Below are positions 8,338-17,742 of a stretch of DNA of 64,000 bases, piece by piece (position 1 is the first letter of the stretch; each line of letters opens with the position of its first letter). The stretch is from DVEG01 sp964405435. Lineage in GTDB: Bacteria; Cyanobacteriota; Cyanobacteriia; Cyanobacteriales; Oscillatoriaceae. The translations under genes were made by a program, and so were the position numbers. The stretch is from positions 1 to 64,000 of the forward strand of contig CAYOOD010000033.1 of NCBI GenBank assembly GCA_964405435.1. The letters run 5' to 3'. The notes below the pieces were generated by a model. The model was given only the letters and a program-made list of their open reading frames with translations, was not told the DNA's origin and did no database searches.

Positions 8338-9750
8338 CTAGCCTCGCCGCGCGATCGCAATTTGATAATCTTCCCGAATTTTTTTGAGAGGGAACTGCAC
8401 GAATTGGGGTTCGCCTTGGCTGTGCCAGTCAAACTGGCGCAGGAGGTGAGAGGTGAAGACTTTGGCAACTGCGATCGCCATTTGCGCCCCCAAACAGGCG
8501 TGAACGCCGCCGCCAAAGGGGATAAATTCGTACAGTTTGCCTTCGCTTCGCGGGGGTAAAAATCGCTCTGGCTCGAATACGTCTGGTTGCTGAAAGTGTT
8601 CTGGCATGGCGTGGGCAATTCGCGGCTCTGCTATCAAAACCCAGCCTTTTTTATAGAGGATGCCATCGACGACAACTGACTGGGTGAGGCGGCGGCTGGC
8701 TGTGGAACTGGGAGGGAGGCAGCGCAGGGTTTCTTTGATGGTGGCTTCTAAAAAGACCATCGGTTTCAACTGTTGGGAGGAGAAGGCGCTGAGGTTTTGC
8801 CCGGGAGCGATCGCTTTTTGTTCTTCTCGCAGCCGCTGCGCTACTTGCGGGTGGCGTCCGATTTCGTAGATGAGGGAGGCAACGTGTCCGGAGATTTCGT
8901 AGTGCGACGCCCACAATTGCAGCAAGCACTGGTTTTCAATCAGGGCATCGCTAAATATTCCATCGGGATTTTCTTGCTGGCTGGCGAGCATCATTGAGAG
9001 AAAGTCTGCTTTGCGATCGCTGACGCTGCCAGAATCTCGCCGCTTTTTCACCACCGCACGCATGAACTCAATCAGCGCGGCGCGTGCTTTCCATCCCCTG
9101 CCGTAAGCGGTGAAAGGAGATTTCCATTTCAACAAGCCATAGAACCCGTCAAAATATGTCTTGTACAAAGCTTTCAGCTCGGCTTTCGAGGAGACGGGCA
9201 GCCCCTCGAAAGTATCTTTTGAGGCATCATCTAAATTAATTCCCAGCAGCAGCGGTACGAGGATGTCAAAGCTAATCTTCTCTACGGCTGGATACAGTGC
9301 GATTTTGCCGGAATTTGGCCATTCTGACAGGCCGCTTGCGATAACATGGTTGATGTGGGGCAAGTATCCCTCTAGCGCTTGACCGGCGAGTCCGGCACTC
9401 AGGGCGCTTTTGCGCTGTCGGTGCAAGTCAGGGCGCTGAAATAGGCTGTACTCGCCAAACATGTCCGTTGTGGTTGCTGGCAAGGCGATTTCTGTATATT
9501 TCATGTCGCCATTGAATGCCATTTGAATGGCTTTTGCCGAGCCGACAAAGACAGCGGTGTTGCTAAAAACACCGGTTTGGAAAATGGGGCCATAAGCTTG
9601 CAGATTTTGCCGGCAGAAGCGATCGGGATCGCCAATGTAATTTAATGTATCCCACCAGCGGGGCTGGCGCGGCGGCAGAACAGTCCCTTCTGGCGGTGCT
9701 TGTCCGTCTTCTAATATCAGGATGTCGCTTGTCTGTTGGTCTGTTACCAT
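8338..9750 (-). CDS. Cytochrome P450
   Basis: Heme-thiolate monooxygenase of 470 residues, soluble (no N-terminal anchor). Seen directly: the K-helix ETLR motif (EATIKETLRCLPPSS), the PERF-type motif (FEPERFLPP) and the heme-binding loop IPFGGGVHACLGAQ with the Cys ligand. The I-helix, where P450s normally show A-G-x-D/E-T-T, reads LWASHYEISGHVAS, so the usual acidic-Thr pair is altered. The closest group by eye is the bacterial CYP120-like or plant CYP85-clan type; the substrate is unknown. It lies 44 bases downstream of the AAA ATPase gene on the same strand. It could be a tailoring enzyme of the peptide cluster further upstream, but nothing shows this. Confidence 0.85.
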   Translation of the reverse strand: MVTDQQTSDILILEDGQAPPEGTVLPPRQPRWWDTLNYIGDPDRFCRQNLQAYGPIFQTGVFSNTAVFVGSAKAIQMAFNGDMKYTEIALPATTTDMFGEYSLFQRPDLHRQRKSALSAGLAGQALEGYLPHINHVIASGLSEWPNSGKIALYPAVEKISFDILVPLLLGINLDDASKDTFEGLPVSSKAELKALYKTYFDGFYGLLKWKSPFTAYGRGWKARAALIEFMRAVVKKRRDSGSVSDRKADFLSMMLASQQENPDGIFSDALIENQCLLQLWASHYEISGHVASLIYEIGRHPQVAQRLREEQKAIAPGQNLSAFSSQQLKPMVFLEATIKETLRCLPPSSTASRRLTQSVVVDGILYKKGWVLIAEPRIAHAMPEHFQQPDVFEPERFLPPRSEGKLYEFIPFGGGVHACLGAQMAIAVAKVFTSHLLRQFDWHSQGEPQFVQFPLKKIREDYQIAIARRG

Positions 9751-9794
9751 TGTGCGCTGCCCAACCTATACGCTCCAATCTTTTTATAACTCAT

Positions 9795-11624
9795 TTAACG
9801 GATATTGTGCTGTTCTGCTAGCCGATTGTAAGCGCAGGTAAAGTGTTCTGTCGTTATCTGGATGGCGTTTGCGTCTGTGATGCCACGGGCACGGCTGTCG
9901 CGGATTGCCTCAACCGCTGCTTGATTGCTCATCAAAGCCAGATCGGCACCGTTCCAGCCTTCGGTTTGAGATGCCCAGTATTCCAAATCGACACCTTGTA
10001 AGGGGCGGTCTTGGTTGTGGACTTGCAGGATAGCTTGGCGGCTGTTTTTGTCGGGCAAGTCTACTTTCAATTGCAAGTCTAAGCGACCGGCTCGCAGCAA
10101 GGCGGGGTCGAGGGTGTCGGGGCGGTTGGTGGCAGCGATGATGAGAATGGGAGCGCCTGTTTGCAAGCCGTCCAATTCGGTGAGCAATTGCCCGACAACG
10201 CGATCGCTCACGCCGGCGTCGCCGATGTAGCGCCCCCGCGCCGGTGCGAGGGTGTCGATTTCGTCGATAAAAACGACGCACGGTGCCGCTTGTCGGGCTT
10301 TGGCGAATAATTCCCGCACTGCTTGCTCGGAAGCGCCTACCCACTTGCTGAGCAATTCTGGCCCGTTAACGCAAATGAAGTTAGCTCGGGCTTGCGAGGC
10401 AACGGCTTTGGCGAGGAGGGTTTTGCCGGTTCCCGGTTCGCCCCACAGCAAAATGCCTTTGGGGGCTTTGGCTTTGGTTTTTAAATAGAATTCGGGGTAG
10501 AGGAGCGCGCCTTCGACGGATTCTCGCAGGGTTTGTTTGATGCTGTCGAGTCCGCCGATTTCTTCCCAGGCGACGTTGGGGGATTCGACTTCGACGGAGC
10601 GGAGCACGGCGGGTTTGATTTCGGCGATCGCTTGCAAAAAGTCCGACTGGTTCACCGTCATCGCGTCGGGGGTGGCGCTGTCGAAAGAGGGGACGTTGCG
10701 GCGCAGGGCGGTATAGGCGGCTTTTTGGCAGAGTGCTTTCAAGTCAGCGCCGACAAAACCGACGGCGCGATCGGCGATCGCGTCTAAATCCACATCTTGC
10801 AGGGGCATCGATCGCGTCAGAATTTGCAAAATTTCCAGACGTCCCTGCCGGTCTGGCACGCGAAACGTCACTTCGCGATCGAAACGCCCCGGGCGTCGCA
10901 GGGCGGGGTCGATATGGTCGGGTCGGTTCGTTGCGGCGAGGACGATTGTGCCTTTCATTTGGGCGAACCCGTCCATCAAACTCAGCAATTGTGCGACGAG
11001 GCGTTTTTCGACTTCGCCCTCGACTTTGCTGCGATCGGGCGCTAAACTGTCGATTTCGTCAATAAATATCAAACAGGGGGCGCTTTTTGCGGCTTTCTCG
11101 AAAATTCCCCGCAATTTTTCTTCCGCTTCGCCGTAGTATTTGCTCATTACCTCGGGGCCGGCGATCGCGATGTAGCTGACATCCAATTCTTCAGCCAGAG
11201 CGCGAGCGGTGAGGGTTTTTCCCGTTCCGGGTGGCCCCACCAAAAGCACGCCCCGCGTCGGTTCTAATCCCAATTGTTCCAGCAGTTCCGGGCGCTTGAG
11301 CGGAATAGCGACTAATTCTTTCAATTCCCGAATCACTTCTTGCAAACCCCCGACATCTTTTAGGGAAGGAGCGGGCGCGGCAGTTTTCGGCGCAGCAGCA
11401 GTCGAGCCGCCCGTGCTAGCAGCCGGTTGAGGTTGAGGGCGGGTGCGGCTGGTGCCCACATCAGTACCGACATTGCGGCGCGGAATGCTGCCAGCGCGGG
11501 GAATACTGCTGACCGTGCGGGTGTTAATTTGCACGTCTGTCTTGAGTTCTCCGCTCTCGATTTTTTCTTCGAGAGTTTTCGCCAGTTCTAGCAACTGCTC
11601 GAACCCTTTGAATATGTCGCTCAT
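9795..11624 (-). CDS. CDC48/p97-like AAA ATPase with two AAA modules
   Basis: A 609-residue ATPase with two complete AAA modules. The first has GPPGTGKT and CLIFIDEID with ATNRPDHIDPALRRPGR. The second has GEPGTGKT, CVVFIDEID and ATNRPDTLDPALLRAGR. It should form a hexamer that unfolds or remodels proteins. The N-terminal substrate-binding domain of CDC48/VAT is missing. In its place are about 100 residues: a short helix (SDIFKGFEQLLELAKTLEEK) and an Arg/Pro/Ala-rich linker. I start at ATG 11624; an in-frame upstream start at 11735 adds 37 residues of intergenic character. Co-directional with the aminotransferase 180 bases upstream and the P450 downstream; it may be a housekeeping gene unconnected to the cluster. 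Confidence 0.85.
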   Translation of the reverse strand: MSDIFKGFEQLLELAKTLEEKIESGELKTDVQINTRTVSSIPRAGSIPRRNVGTDVGTSRTRPQPQPAASTGGSTAAAPKTAAPAPSLKDVGGLQEVIRELKELVAIPLKRPELLEQLGLEPTRGVLLVGPPGTGKTLTARALAEELDVSYIAIAGPEVMSKYYGEAEEKLRGIFEKAAKSAPCLIFIDEIDSLAPDRSKVEGEVEKRLVAQLLSLMDGFAQMKGTIVLAATNRPDHIDPALRRPGRFDREVTFRVPDRQGRLEILQILTRSMPLQDVDLDAIADRAVGFVGADLKALCQKAAYTALRRNVPSFDSATPDAMTVNQSDFLQAIAEIKPAVLRSVEVESPNVAWEEIGGLDSIKQTLRESVEGALLYPEFYLKTKAKAPKGILLWGEPGTGKTLLAKAVASQARANFICVNGPELLSKWVGASEQAVRELFAKARQAAPCVVFIDEIDTLAPARGRYIGDAGVSDRVVGQLLTELDGLQTGAPILIIAATNRPDTLDPALLRAGRLDLQLKVDLPDKNSRQAILQVHNQDRPLQGVDLEYWASQTEGWNGADLALMSNQAAVEAIRDSRARGITDANAIQITTEHFTCAYNRLAEQHNIR

Positions 11625-11803
11625 CGCCGTCCCTCCAGCTAAATTGGCTTTTGGTGTTTTTTGCCCTCTTCTATGGTAGAGCAATTTTAGGGGAGGCGTG
11701 TAGAGGAGGGGTTGATTTTCACCGCAAAGACGCATCGGATTGGTTAGACTCGATTTGAGCTAATTACTTTTTGAGGGCACCGATCGAGGTTAGGGCTATT
11801 TTT

Positions 11804-13174
11804 TTAACGGCGACTGAAAACAGCGTCTTTTAACAAAAAATTGGCTTTTCGCATTTCTTGAATGCTGTTTTTTACAGCTTGAATGATGCGATCGCAATCT
11901 TCATCCGTGTGGGCAGTGGAGAGAAAGCAGCTACGACCTTCACAGATGTATATTCCTTTTTCGAGTAGGTGAAAGAGGAACGGATCGATTTCTACCGAGG
12001 CAGCAGCGCGAAATTGCGAACCGAAATTTACGAGCCACATAGGAACTTCATTTTCTTTGAAGTAAGCATTCAGAGTTTTAACGAGCTGCGAAGTTCGCTG
12101 ATTCAACTGCTCCTGAAGGGCTGAACCTTGACTTTTCAGGTATTGCAGCACAGCTCGCGCCGCTGCCAAAGCGAGAGGGTGCTTGCAAAAGGTGCCGGCA
12201 AAAATGGTTGTTTCTACCTGGGGGTAGGAATCATCGCCGTAGTTCCAAAAACCGCCGTCAATTTTATTCATGTAAGCGGCTTTTCCCGCGATGATGCCAA
12301 TGGGCATACCGCCGCCGACAATTTTGCCGTAAGTAGCGATATCTGCCTCAATGCCAAACCACGCTTGCGCCCCGCCTTGATGAATTCGGAAACCAGTGAC
12401 CATTTCATCGAAAATTAGCGCGATTTCTGATTCTTCTGTTAATTGCCTGAGTTGCTGGAGAAATTCTTTAGGCTGCAAATCGGGGCGGCGGCTTTGCACG
12501 GGCTCGACGAGAACAGCGGCTAATTCGTGCTGGCAAGCTTTTATGATTTCGAGGGAGTCAGGATTTCCGTAATCCAGCACTAAGACATCTTCAACGAAAT
12601 TTGCGGGAATTCCTGGCGCTTTTGGAATTGCACGCAAATTGCCATCTATTTTTTTTGCCCCGGCGAGAGTTCCGTCAAAATGACCGTGATAAGACCCCGA
12701 AAACAGGGCGATTTTATTGCGTCCGGTTGCCGCTCTCGCTATGCGCAGCGCTGCCATCACTGCTTCAGTCCCGGTATTAGAAAAAGCGACGCGCTCCATC
12801 CCCGTCAGTTCGCAGATTAACTCCGCAACTTCCCCAGCCAGGTCTGCTTGAGGGCCAATTTGCACGCCGCGATCGAGTTGCTCCAATACGGCTTCTTTAA
12901 TAAAGGGCGGATTGTGCCCGAAAAGATTGATGCCAAATCCCATCGTGATGTCGATATATTCGTTTCCATCGACATCCCACATTTTAGAGCCGAGCGATCG
13001 CTCGGCAACAATGGGATAAAACATTTCCTTGACGGGAAAGCGAAACCCGTCAGAAGCCCGATTGTCAGCGAGAACTGGGCGATATTTTTGGGCGAGGAGC
13101 TTAGACGTTTTTGTGCGGTGAGTGTAGCGATCGATCAGCGCTTGCAGGTGTTTTTGCTGTAAATCTTTGCTCAT
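11804..13174 (-). CDS. Class III aminotransferase (MxcL / GSA-aminomutase-like), cluster-terminal
   Basis: PLP-dependent class III (ornithine / glutamate-1-semialdehyde) aminotransferase of 456 residues. Visible: GNEYIDITMGFGINLFGHNP, SNTGTEAVMAALRIAR, FDEMVTGFR and the PLP-lysine region ATYGKIVGGGMPIG. Its relatives include aminotransferases and AMT domains of NRPS/PKS pathways, such as MxcL of myxochelin, which converts an aldehyde released by a terminal reductase into a primary amine. It lies 57 bases after an NRPS ending in just such a reductase, so I infer it aminates the C-terminal aldehyde of the peptide. Alternative: it makes an unusual diamino acid building block. Start ATG 13174. 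Confidence 0.85.
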   Translation of the reverse strand: MSKDLQQKHLQALIDRYTHRTKTSKLLAQKYRPVLADNRASDGFRFPVKEMFYPIVAERSLGSKMWDVDGNEYIDITMGFGINLFGHNPPFIKEAVLEQLDRGVQIGPQADLAGEVAELICELTGMERVAFSNTGTEAVMAALRIARAATGRNKIALFSGSYHGHFDGTLAGAKKIDGNLRAIPKAPGIPANFVEDVLVLDYGNPDSLEIIKACQHELAAVLVEPVQSRRPDLQPKEFLQQLRQLTEESEIALIFDEMVTGFRIHQGGAQAWFGIEADIATYGKIVGGGMPIGIIAGKAAYMNKIDGGFWNYGDDSYPQVETTIFAGTFCKHPLALAAARAVLQYLKSQGSALQEQLNQRTSQLVKTLNAYFKENEVPMWLVNFGSQFRAAASVEIDPFLFHLLEKGIYICEGRSCFLSTAHTDEDCDRIIQAVKNSIQEMRKANFLLKDAVFSRR

Positions 13175-13231
13175 GGTGAAGTCTCCTAAAATTCAAGTAG
13201 ATAGGGGGCGGGGATTGCGCCCCCAGAGGTT

Positions 13232-16200
13232 TTAATGGCGAGGAGCGATCGCGCCGCAATCGCGCAGGCGTGAAAAGTAAGTGCGAAACAGGTTTGCATC
13301 GGCTTGAGGACAAGCGATGTCAGTGTTCGCCAGTCCAGCTAGCGTATTTTGGCAATCGAAATTAAGCGCTTCTGATTGGGGCACTTCTGCTTGGGAAACC
13401 CTTTCAGAAAAAAGACCGACCAGCGGGTACAAAGCATTCTCCGGGGAATTTCCAGCGCGATTGACGATTTCTGCTTGCCACGTCTGATAAGGAACGCGAT
13501 CGATGGAATAGCCAAGCTCTTGAATCCAGGCAACCAATTCATTCAGGGAGAAAGAATCAGGGTTGACTAAGTGAAAATTTTTCCCGATCGCTTCTTTTTG
13601 CCGCGACAAGTGAACGATCGCTCGGCTCACATAATCCACCGGCGCGACATTCATCATCGCGTCTCCGTCTGGCACGCATCCGAGTTGCACGCAGCCGGCG
13701 AGCAAGCGGTAAAATGAATCGCTGAGATTGCAGGCACCCGTTTGGCTGTGTCCTGAAATGCGCCCGGGTCGGTAAATACTGATAGGAATGCCGCGATCGC
13801 GCCCGATTTCTATCAATTTTTCCGCCACCCATTTGCTCTGCGGGTAAGCGCCCTTGAGAGTTTCTCCCGGCGTCAGTTCGTCTTCCTCTCGCACGAGCTT
13901 TACCCCGCCCGCTGAGGAGAAAACGGATACAGTAGAAACAAAATGCACGGGTTTTAACTTAATTTGACTCGCCAGACGCAAAATTTCTTGAGTTCCCAGA
14001 ACATTAGACGGCTTGAGAACCGAATAGGGATAAGTAAACTTGACAAACGCGCCATCGTGATAAATAACATCGATTTGGCTTGCCAGTTCTCGAAACTGTT
14101 CCTCTGAAAGCCCCAAAAGCGGCTGAGCTAAATCTCCGGCAACCGGAATAATGCGATCGCGCGTTGGCTCGTCCCAAATCGAATAAGATTCGAGACTGCT
14201 TTGAATGCGCTGCTTGCCGGATTCAGCATCGGAAGAGCGCACCAAGCAATAAATCTCAGCTTGAGTTTGCAGCAGCAGTTCGCGGAGTAAGAAAGCTCCT
14301 AAAAAGCCTGTCGCTCCCGTTAAGAGTACGCGCGCGGGTTCAGTCGTCGGCTCAAAAACTGCCGTTTCAGGGCGGATGGCAGGGTCTAGAACAGCTTCAG
14401 CATTGATGTCGAAATTCGAGGAGCGATCGCCCGACGTATTGCCCCCTTGTTTCATCGCGATCCTTTCAGCCAAGCCCGCCACAGTAGGCGCTTCAAACAA
14501 AACGCGCAAAGGCAATTCAACCTGAAAAGACTCTCGCACTTTTGCTAGCAACTGCGTGATGAGTAAGGAGTGCCCTCCTAAGTCAAAGAAATTATCCCAA
14601 ATCCCCACTTTTTTCAGGCCGAGAAGTTGACTCCAAATGCTGGCGAGTAACGCTTCAACAGGAGTGCGAGGCGCTACAAACGTAGCTGTCAAATCGGCTG
14701 CCATTTCCGGGGCGGGTAGCGCTTGGCGGTCTATCTTGCCATTGGGCGTGAGCGGCAGCGCTTTCAGAATCACAAAAGCAGAGGGAATCATGTATTCCGG
14801 CAGCTTTTCCTTCAGGAATAAACGCAGGCTTTCAATTAGTTCTGAGTTGGTAGGGGCGATGCCCCCGTGCTCGCCCCGGCTCCCTTTAGGAACTAAGTAA
14901 GCCACTAGGCGCTGACTGTCTGGTTCGCTTTCTTGAAGCAAAACCACCGCCTCGCTGACAGATGAATGAGCAGACAGCGCCGCCTCAATTTCTCCTAATT
15001 CCAGGCGGAAACCTCGCAGCTTGACTTGGCGATCGGCGCGACCGATAAACTCGATAGTTCCGTCTGGCAAATAGCGAGCCAAATCGCCAGTTCTGTAAAG
15101 TCGAGCTTCCGGCTCCTGACTGAATGGATGGCGAATGAATTTTTCTGCCGTGAGTTCGGGTTGTTGCAGATAGCCGCGAGCCAATCCCGCCCCGCCAATA
15201 TATAATTCACCGGGCACGCCGACCGGAACGGGCTGCAAGTGCGAATCGAGCAAATAAATCTGCGCGTTGGGCAGCGGGCGACCGAGAGGCACTGTCTCGG
15301 AAATGCGATCGTCTTGCGTTTTTACCTGATAAGTCAAAACGCCTACCGTTGTTTCTGTTGGCCCGTAGTGGTTGAATATCGAACAGGTTGGATTGTATTT
15401 CTGAATGAGTTCGATTAAATTCCAGCTCAAAGTTTCTCCGCCGAGAATCAGTCGCTTTTTCGGCAAGATTTGCGCGGGGTTGGAAGCGCTCAGCAAAGCT
15501 TTCAGGTGAGAGGGAACTATTTTGAGACAGTCGATGGAATGCTGCTGAAAGTAAGCGGCGATCGCGTCTGGAGCGGTGGCGCGTTCTTGAGAGATGACAT
15601 GCAGGCACCCGCCCGAACACAAAGCAGGGAAAATAACAGTGTGCCCTAAGTCAGCGGCGAAGGTGGAAACGGTGGCGAAGTTGCCACCCGATGGCAGGTT
15701 TAATCGTTCCTGAATGCCGTGCAGGTAATTGAGCAGTTGGCGGTGTTCGATCGCGACGCCTTTGGGCGTGCCGGTGGAACCCGATGTATAGATAACGTAA
15801 GCTAAATTTTCAGGAGAGGCAGAAACAGGAAAAGAAGGGGAACAGGAGAGAATTTCTGCATCTAAGCAGACGATATTTGCCTGAGTTTCCGGCAAGCTTT
15901 CGACGAGGTGCTGTTGCGTTAACAGCACTGGAGTGCGAGCGTTTTGCAACATCAAGGCGAGGCGCTCTTTTGGCATGGCGGGGTCGAGCGGCAGGTACGC
16001 GCCACCTGCTTTGAGGATGCCTAGAATTCCCGCGATCGCCTCTAAGGAGCGCTCGGTGCAAATGCCAACAATAACCTCTGGCTGGACGCCTAATTGCTGC
16101 AAGTAATGGGCGATTTGGTTGGCGCAGGCGTTGAGTTCGCTGTAGGTGATTTGCCGATCTTCAAAAACAGCGGCAATTTTGTCTGGAGAGCGCTCTGCCT

Positions 16201-17608
16201 GTTCCTCAAATAGTTGATGAACGCACTTATTGAGTTGGTAATCTGCTGTTGTGCTGTTAAACTCTACTAAGAGTTGATGTCGGGCGCGATTCCCTTCGGG
16301 CTGAGCTAGCTTCACGCTCAGCATTTCCAGGGTGCCGATCGCGGTTTCTGGGTTACTGGCTGCGCTCTGCACCAGGGCGTGAAATTGCTCTGCCAAGCAC
16401 CGCACAGCCTCTTCGCTCAAAAAAGCGGGGTCGAAGTCAAACTCGGCAGCGATCGCGTCATTCCGGCGGTAGCAAGAGAGTTTGACTTTGAAGCGATCGC
16501 AGCAAGCATATTGCTCGTACAGCGAAAAAGATCCGCCAGCAGCCGAATATTTTTCGAGCTGTTCGTCAAACTCGAAACCAAATGGAAACCCAGAGGAATC
16601 GCCCAGATATTCCCGACAGAAATATTCCTGCCATTCACAAGCCTCGCGATCGCGCTGCTGAACTTGCTCCAAAACTTCCGCAAAGGAAAGGTTTTCTGCC
16701 AAATGGCTGCGCAGCGGTAAAAATTTGGCAAACAGCCCCAGCGCGGGCTCTAGTTCTTCGTATTTGCGACCGTCGAATGCCGCGCCGACGGTTATATCTG
16801 ATTTTCCAGTCAGCCGCCAGAGCAGGATTTTCCAGCACGCGAGCAAGAATGCAGAAAGTGAGGTGTTGTACTGGCGGGCGATCGCTTCCAGTTTTTCCAC
16901 TAAAGCTAACTCTAATTTAACCTTAAAAGACTGGGGCTCGAATTGAGCTGATAAGCCGCTTGGTTTCTTTTCAAACGGCAGCCTCAAATTCGCTAGCGCC
17001 GAAAAATCTTGCCCATTCCAGTATGCTTTTCCCTCAGCCGCCTCCTCATCTTCGAGCAATTCATTCTGCCATTCGGAAAATTGAACGTATTGCACGACTT
17101 CATCGGAAAGCTCTTCACCGCGAACGCAGGCGGCATAGCACTGGCTGAGTTCTCGAACCAGATTTTTCAGCGTCCGAGTATCGGCGCACAGTGCGGGCAA
17201 GCTGACCAATAAGATATGCCTGTCAGATGATAGGGCAATTAAAGACAAGCGCCAAACCGGATTTTTATCGAGGTTGAATGCAGCGCTTTTTTCTTGCTGA
17301 AAAATATCCTTTAAATTGGCTTCTTGGTTCTGAGGAGACACGGCGCTCAAATCGACGCACTTCCATGAAACAGAGCTGCCGTCTGATATCACTTGTATGG
17401 GCAGTTTGAGCCCCGCACGTCGCTGAAAGATCGTCCGCATAATTTCGTGGCGATCGCTGACTTTTTCTAAAGCTTTTTTCAAGAAAGCAATTTTAAAATT
17501 TCCTTCGATTAAAATAGCGCCTTGAACGCGATAAGCGGGGCTGTCTTGCTGCAACAGCCACAGATACTTCTGTTGAGGAGAAAGCCGAAACCCATTAATC
17601 GTTTGCAT
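13232..17608 (-). CDS. NRPS: interface-like domain - A(Asp) - T - terminal reductase
   Basis: Last module, 1458 residues. Residues 1-430 are a condensation-fold domain whose active site is lost: the HHxxxDG position reads LPALCADTRTL. This resembles the interface domains that present aspartyl-T to separate TauD-type beta-hydroxylases in siderophore synthetases. The A domain (about 470-965) has DLGHT, CLKIVPSHL, LILGGE and NHYGPTETTVG, giving code DLTKIGHVGK, Asp. The T Ser lies in DLGGHSLLITQ near 1010. Residues 1080-1440 are an NAD(P)H-dependent reductase (GATGFLGAF, YPQSKWVAEK) that releases the chain as an aldehyde or alcohol. There is no N-terminal docking helix. Start ATG 17608, 133 bases after the previous gene. 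Confidence 0.92.
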   Translation of the reverse strand: MQTINGFRLSPQQKYLWLLQQDSPAYRVQGAILIEGNFKIAFLKKALEKVSDRHEIMRTIFQRRAGLKLPIQVISDGSSVSWKCVDLSAVSPQNQEANLKDIFQQEKSAAFNLDKNPVWRLSLIALSSDRHILLVSLPALCADTRTLKNLVRELSQCYAACVRGEELSDEVVQYVQFSEWQNELLEDEEAAEGKAYWNGQDFSALANLRLPFEKKPSGLSAQFEPQSFKVKLELALVEKLEAIARQYNTSLSAFLLACWKILLWRLTGKSDITVGAAFDGRKYEELEPALGLFAKFLPLRSHLAENLSFAEVLEQVQQRDREACEWQEYFCREYLGDSSGFPFGFEFDEQLEKYSAAGGSFSLYEQYACCDRFKVKLSCYRRNDAIAAEFDFDPAFLSEEAVRCLAEQFHALVQSAASNPETAIGTLEMLSVKLAQPEGNRARHQLLVEFNSTTADYQLNKCVHQLFEEQAERSPDKIAAVFEDRQITYSELNACANQIAHYLQQLGVQPEVIVGICTERSLEAIAGILGILKAGGAYLPLDPAMPKERLALMLQNARTPVLLTQQHLVESLPETQANIVCLDAEILSCSPSFPVSASPENLAYVIYTSGSTGTPKGVAIEHRQLLNYLHGIQERLNLPSGGNFATVSTFAADLGHTVIFPALCSGGCLHVISQERATAPDAIAAYFQQHSIDCLKIVPSHLKALLSASNPAQILPKKRLILGGETLSWNLIELIQKYNPTCSIFNHYGPTETTVGVLTYQVKTQDDRISETVPLGRPLPNAQIYLLDSHLQPVPVGVPGELYIGGAGLARGYLQQPELTAEKFIRHPFSQEPEARLYRTGDLARYLPDGTIEFIGRADRQVKLRGFRLELGEIEAALSAHSSVSEAVVLLQESEPDSQRLVAYLVPKGSRGEHGGIAPTNSELIESLRLFLKEKLPEYMIPSAFVILKALPLTPNGKIDRQALPAPEMAADLTATFVAPRTPVEALLASIWSQLLGLKKVGIWDNFFDLGGHSLLITQLLAKVRESFQVELPLRVLFEAPTVAGLAERIAMKQGGNTSGDRSSNFDINAEAVLDPAIRPETAVFEPTTEPARVLLTGATGFLGAFLLRELLLQTQAEIYCLVRSSDAESGKQRIQSSLESYSIWDEPTRDRIIPVAGDLAQPLLGLSEEQFRELASQIDVIYHDGAFVKFTYPYSVLKPSNVLGTQEILRLASQIKLKPVHFVSTVSVFSSAGGVKLVREEDELTPGETLKGAYPQSKWVAEKLIEIGRDRGIPISIYRPGRISGHSQTGACNLSDSFYRLLAGCVQLGCVPDGDAMMNVAPVDYVSRAIVHLSRQKEAIGKNFHLVNPDSFSLNELVAWIQELGYSIDRVPYQTWQAEIVNRAGNSPENALYPLVGLFSERVSQAEVPQSEALNFDCQNTLAGLANTDIACPQADANLFRTYFSRLRDCGAIAPRH

Positions 17609-17714
17609 TGTTTTTATTTTTCACTACACTACTTTATTCTCGTTTTTAGCAAAAGGGAGGAAGTCGCGATGAGTTTCTTGTTTCACTGAAAATACTTCCT
17701 CACTTTTCTCTATT

Positions 17715-17742
17715 CAGCACTCAGCACTCAGCACTCAGCACT
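17715..17742. repeat. Heptamer tandem repeat CAGCACT x4
   Basis: Four exact copies of CAGCACT (17715-17721 to 17736-17742), abutting the stop codon of the upstream NRPS gene in the 133-base gap. A classic cyanobacterial short tandem repeat; variants occur near 51640 and in the 3' end of the MFS gene. Confidence 0.9.

Noticed and set aside
8338..11624. P450 and AAA ATPase as members of the siderophore cluster
   Set aside because: Same strand only; a 180-base gap and a housekeeping-like ATPase separate them and no functional link is visible. Left open.
11625..11735. 37-residue N-terminal extension of the AAA ATPase
   Set aside because: Composition is unlike the rest; MSDIFKGFEQ at 11624 is a natural start.
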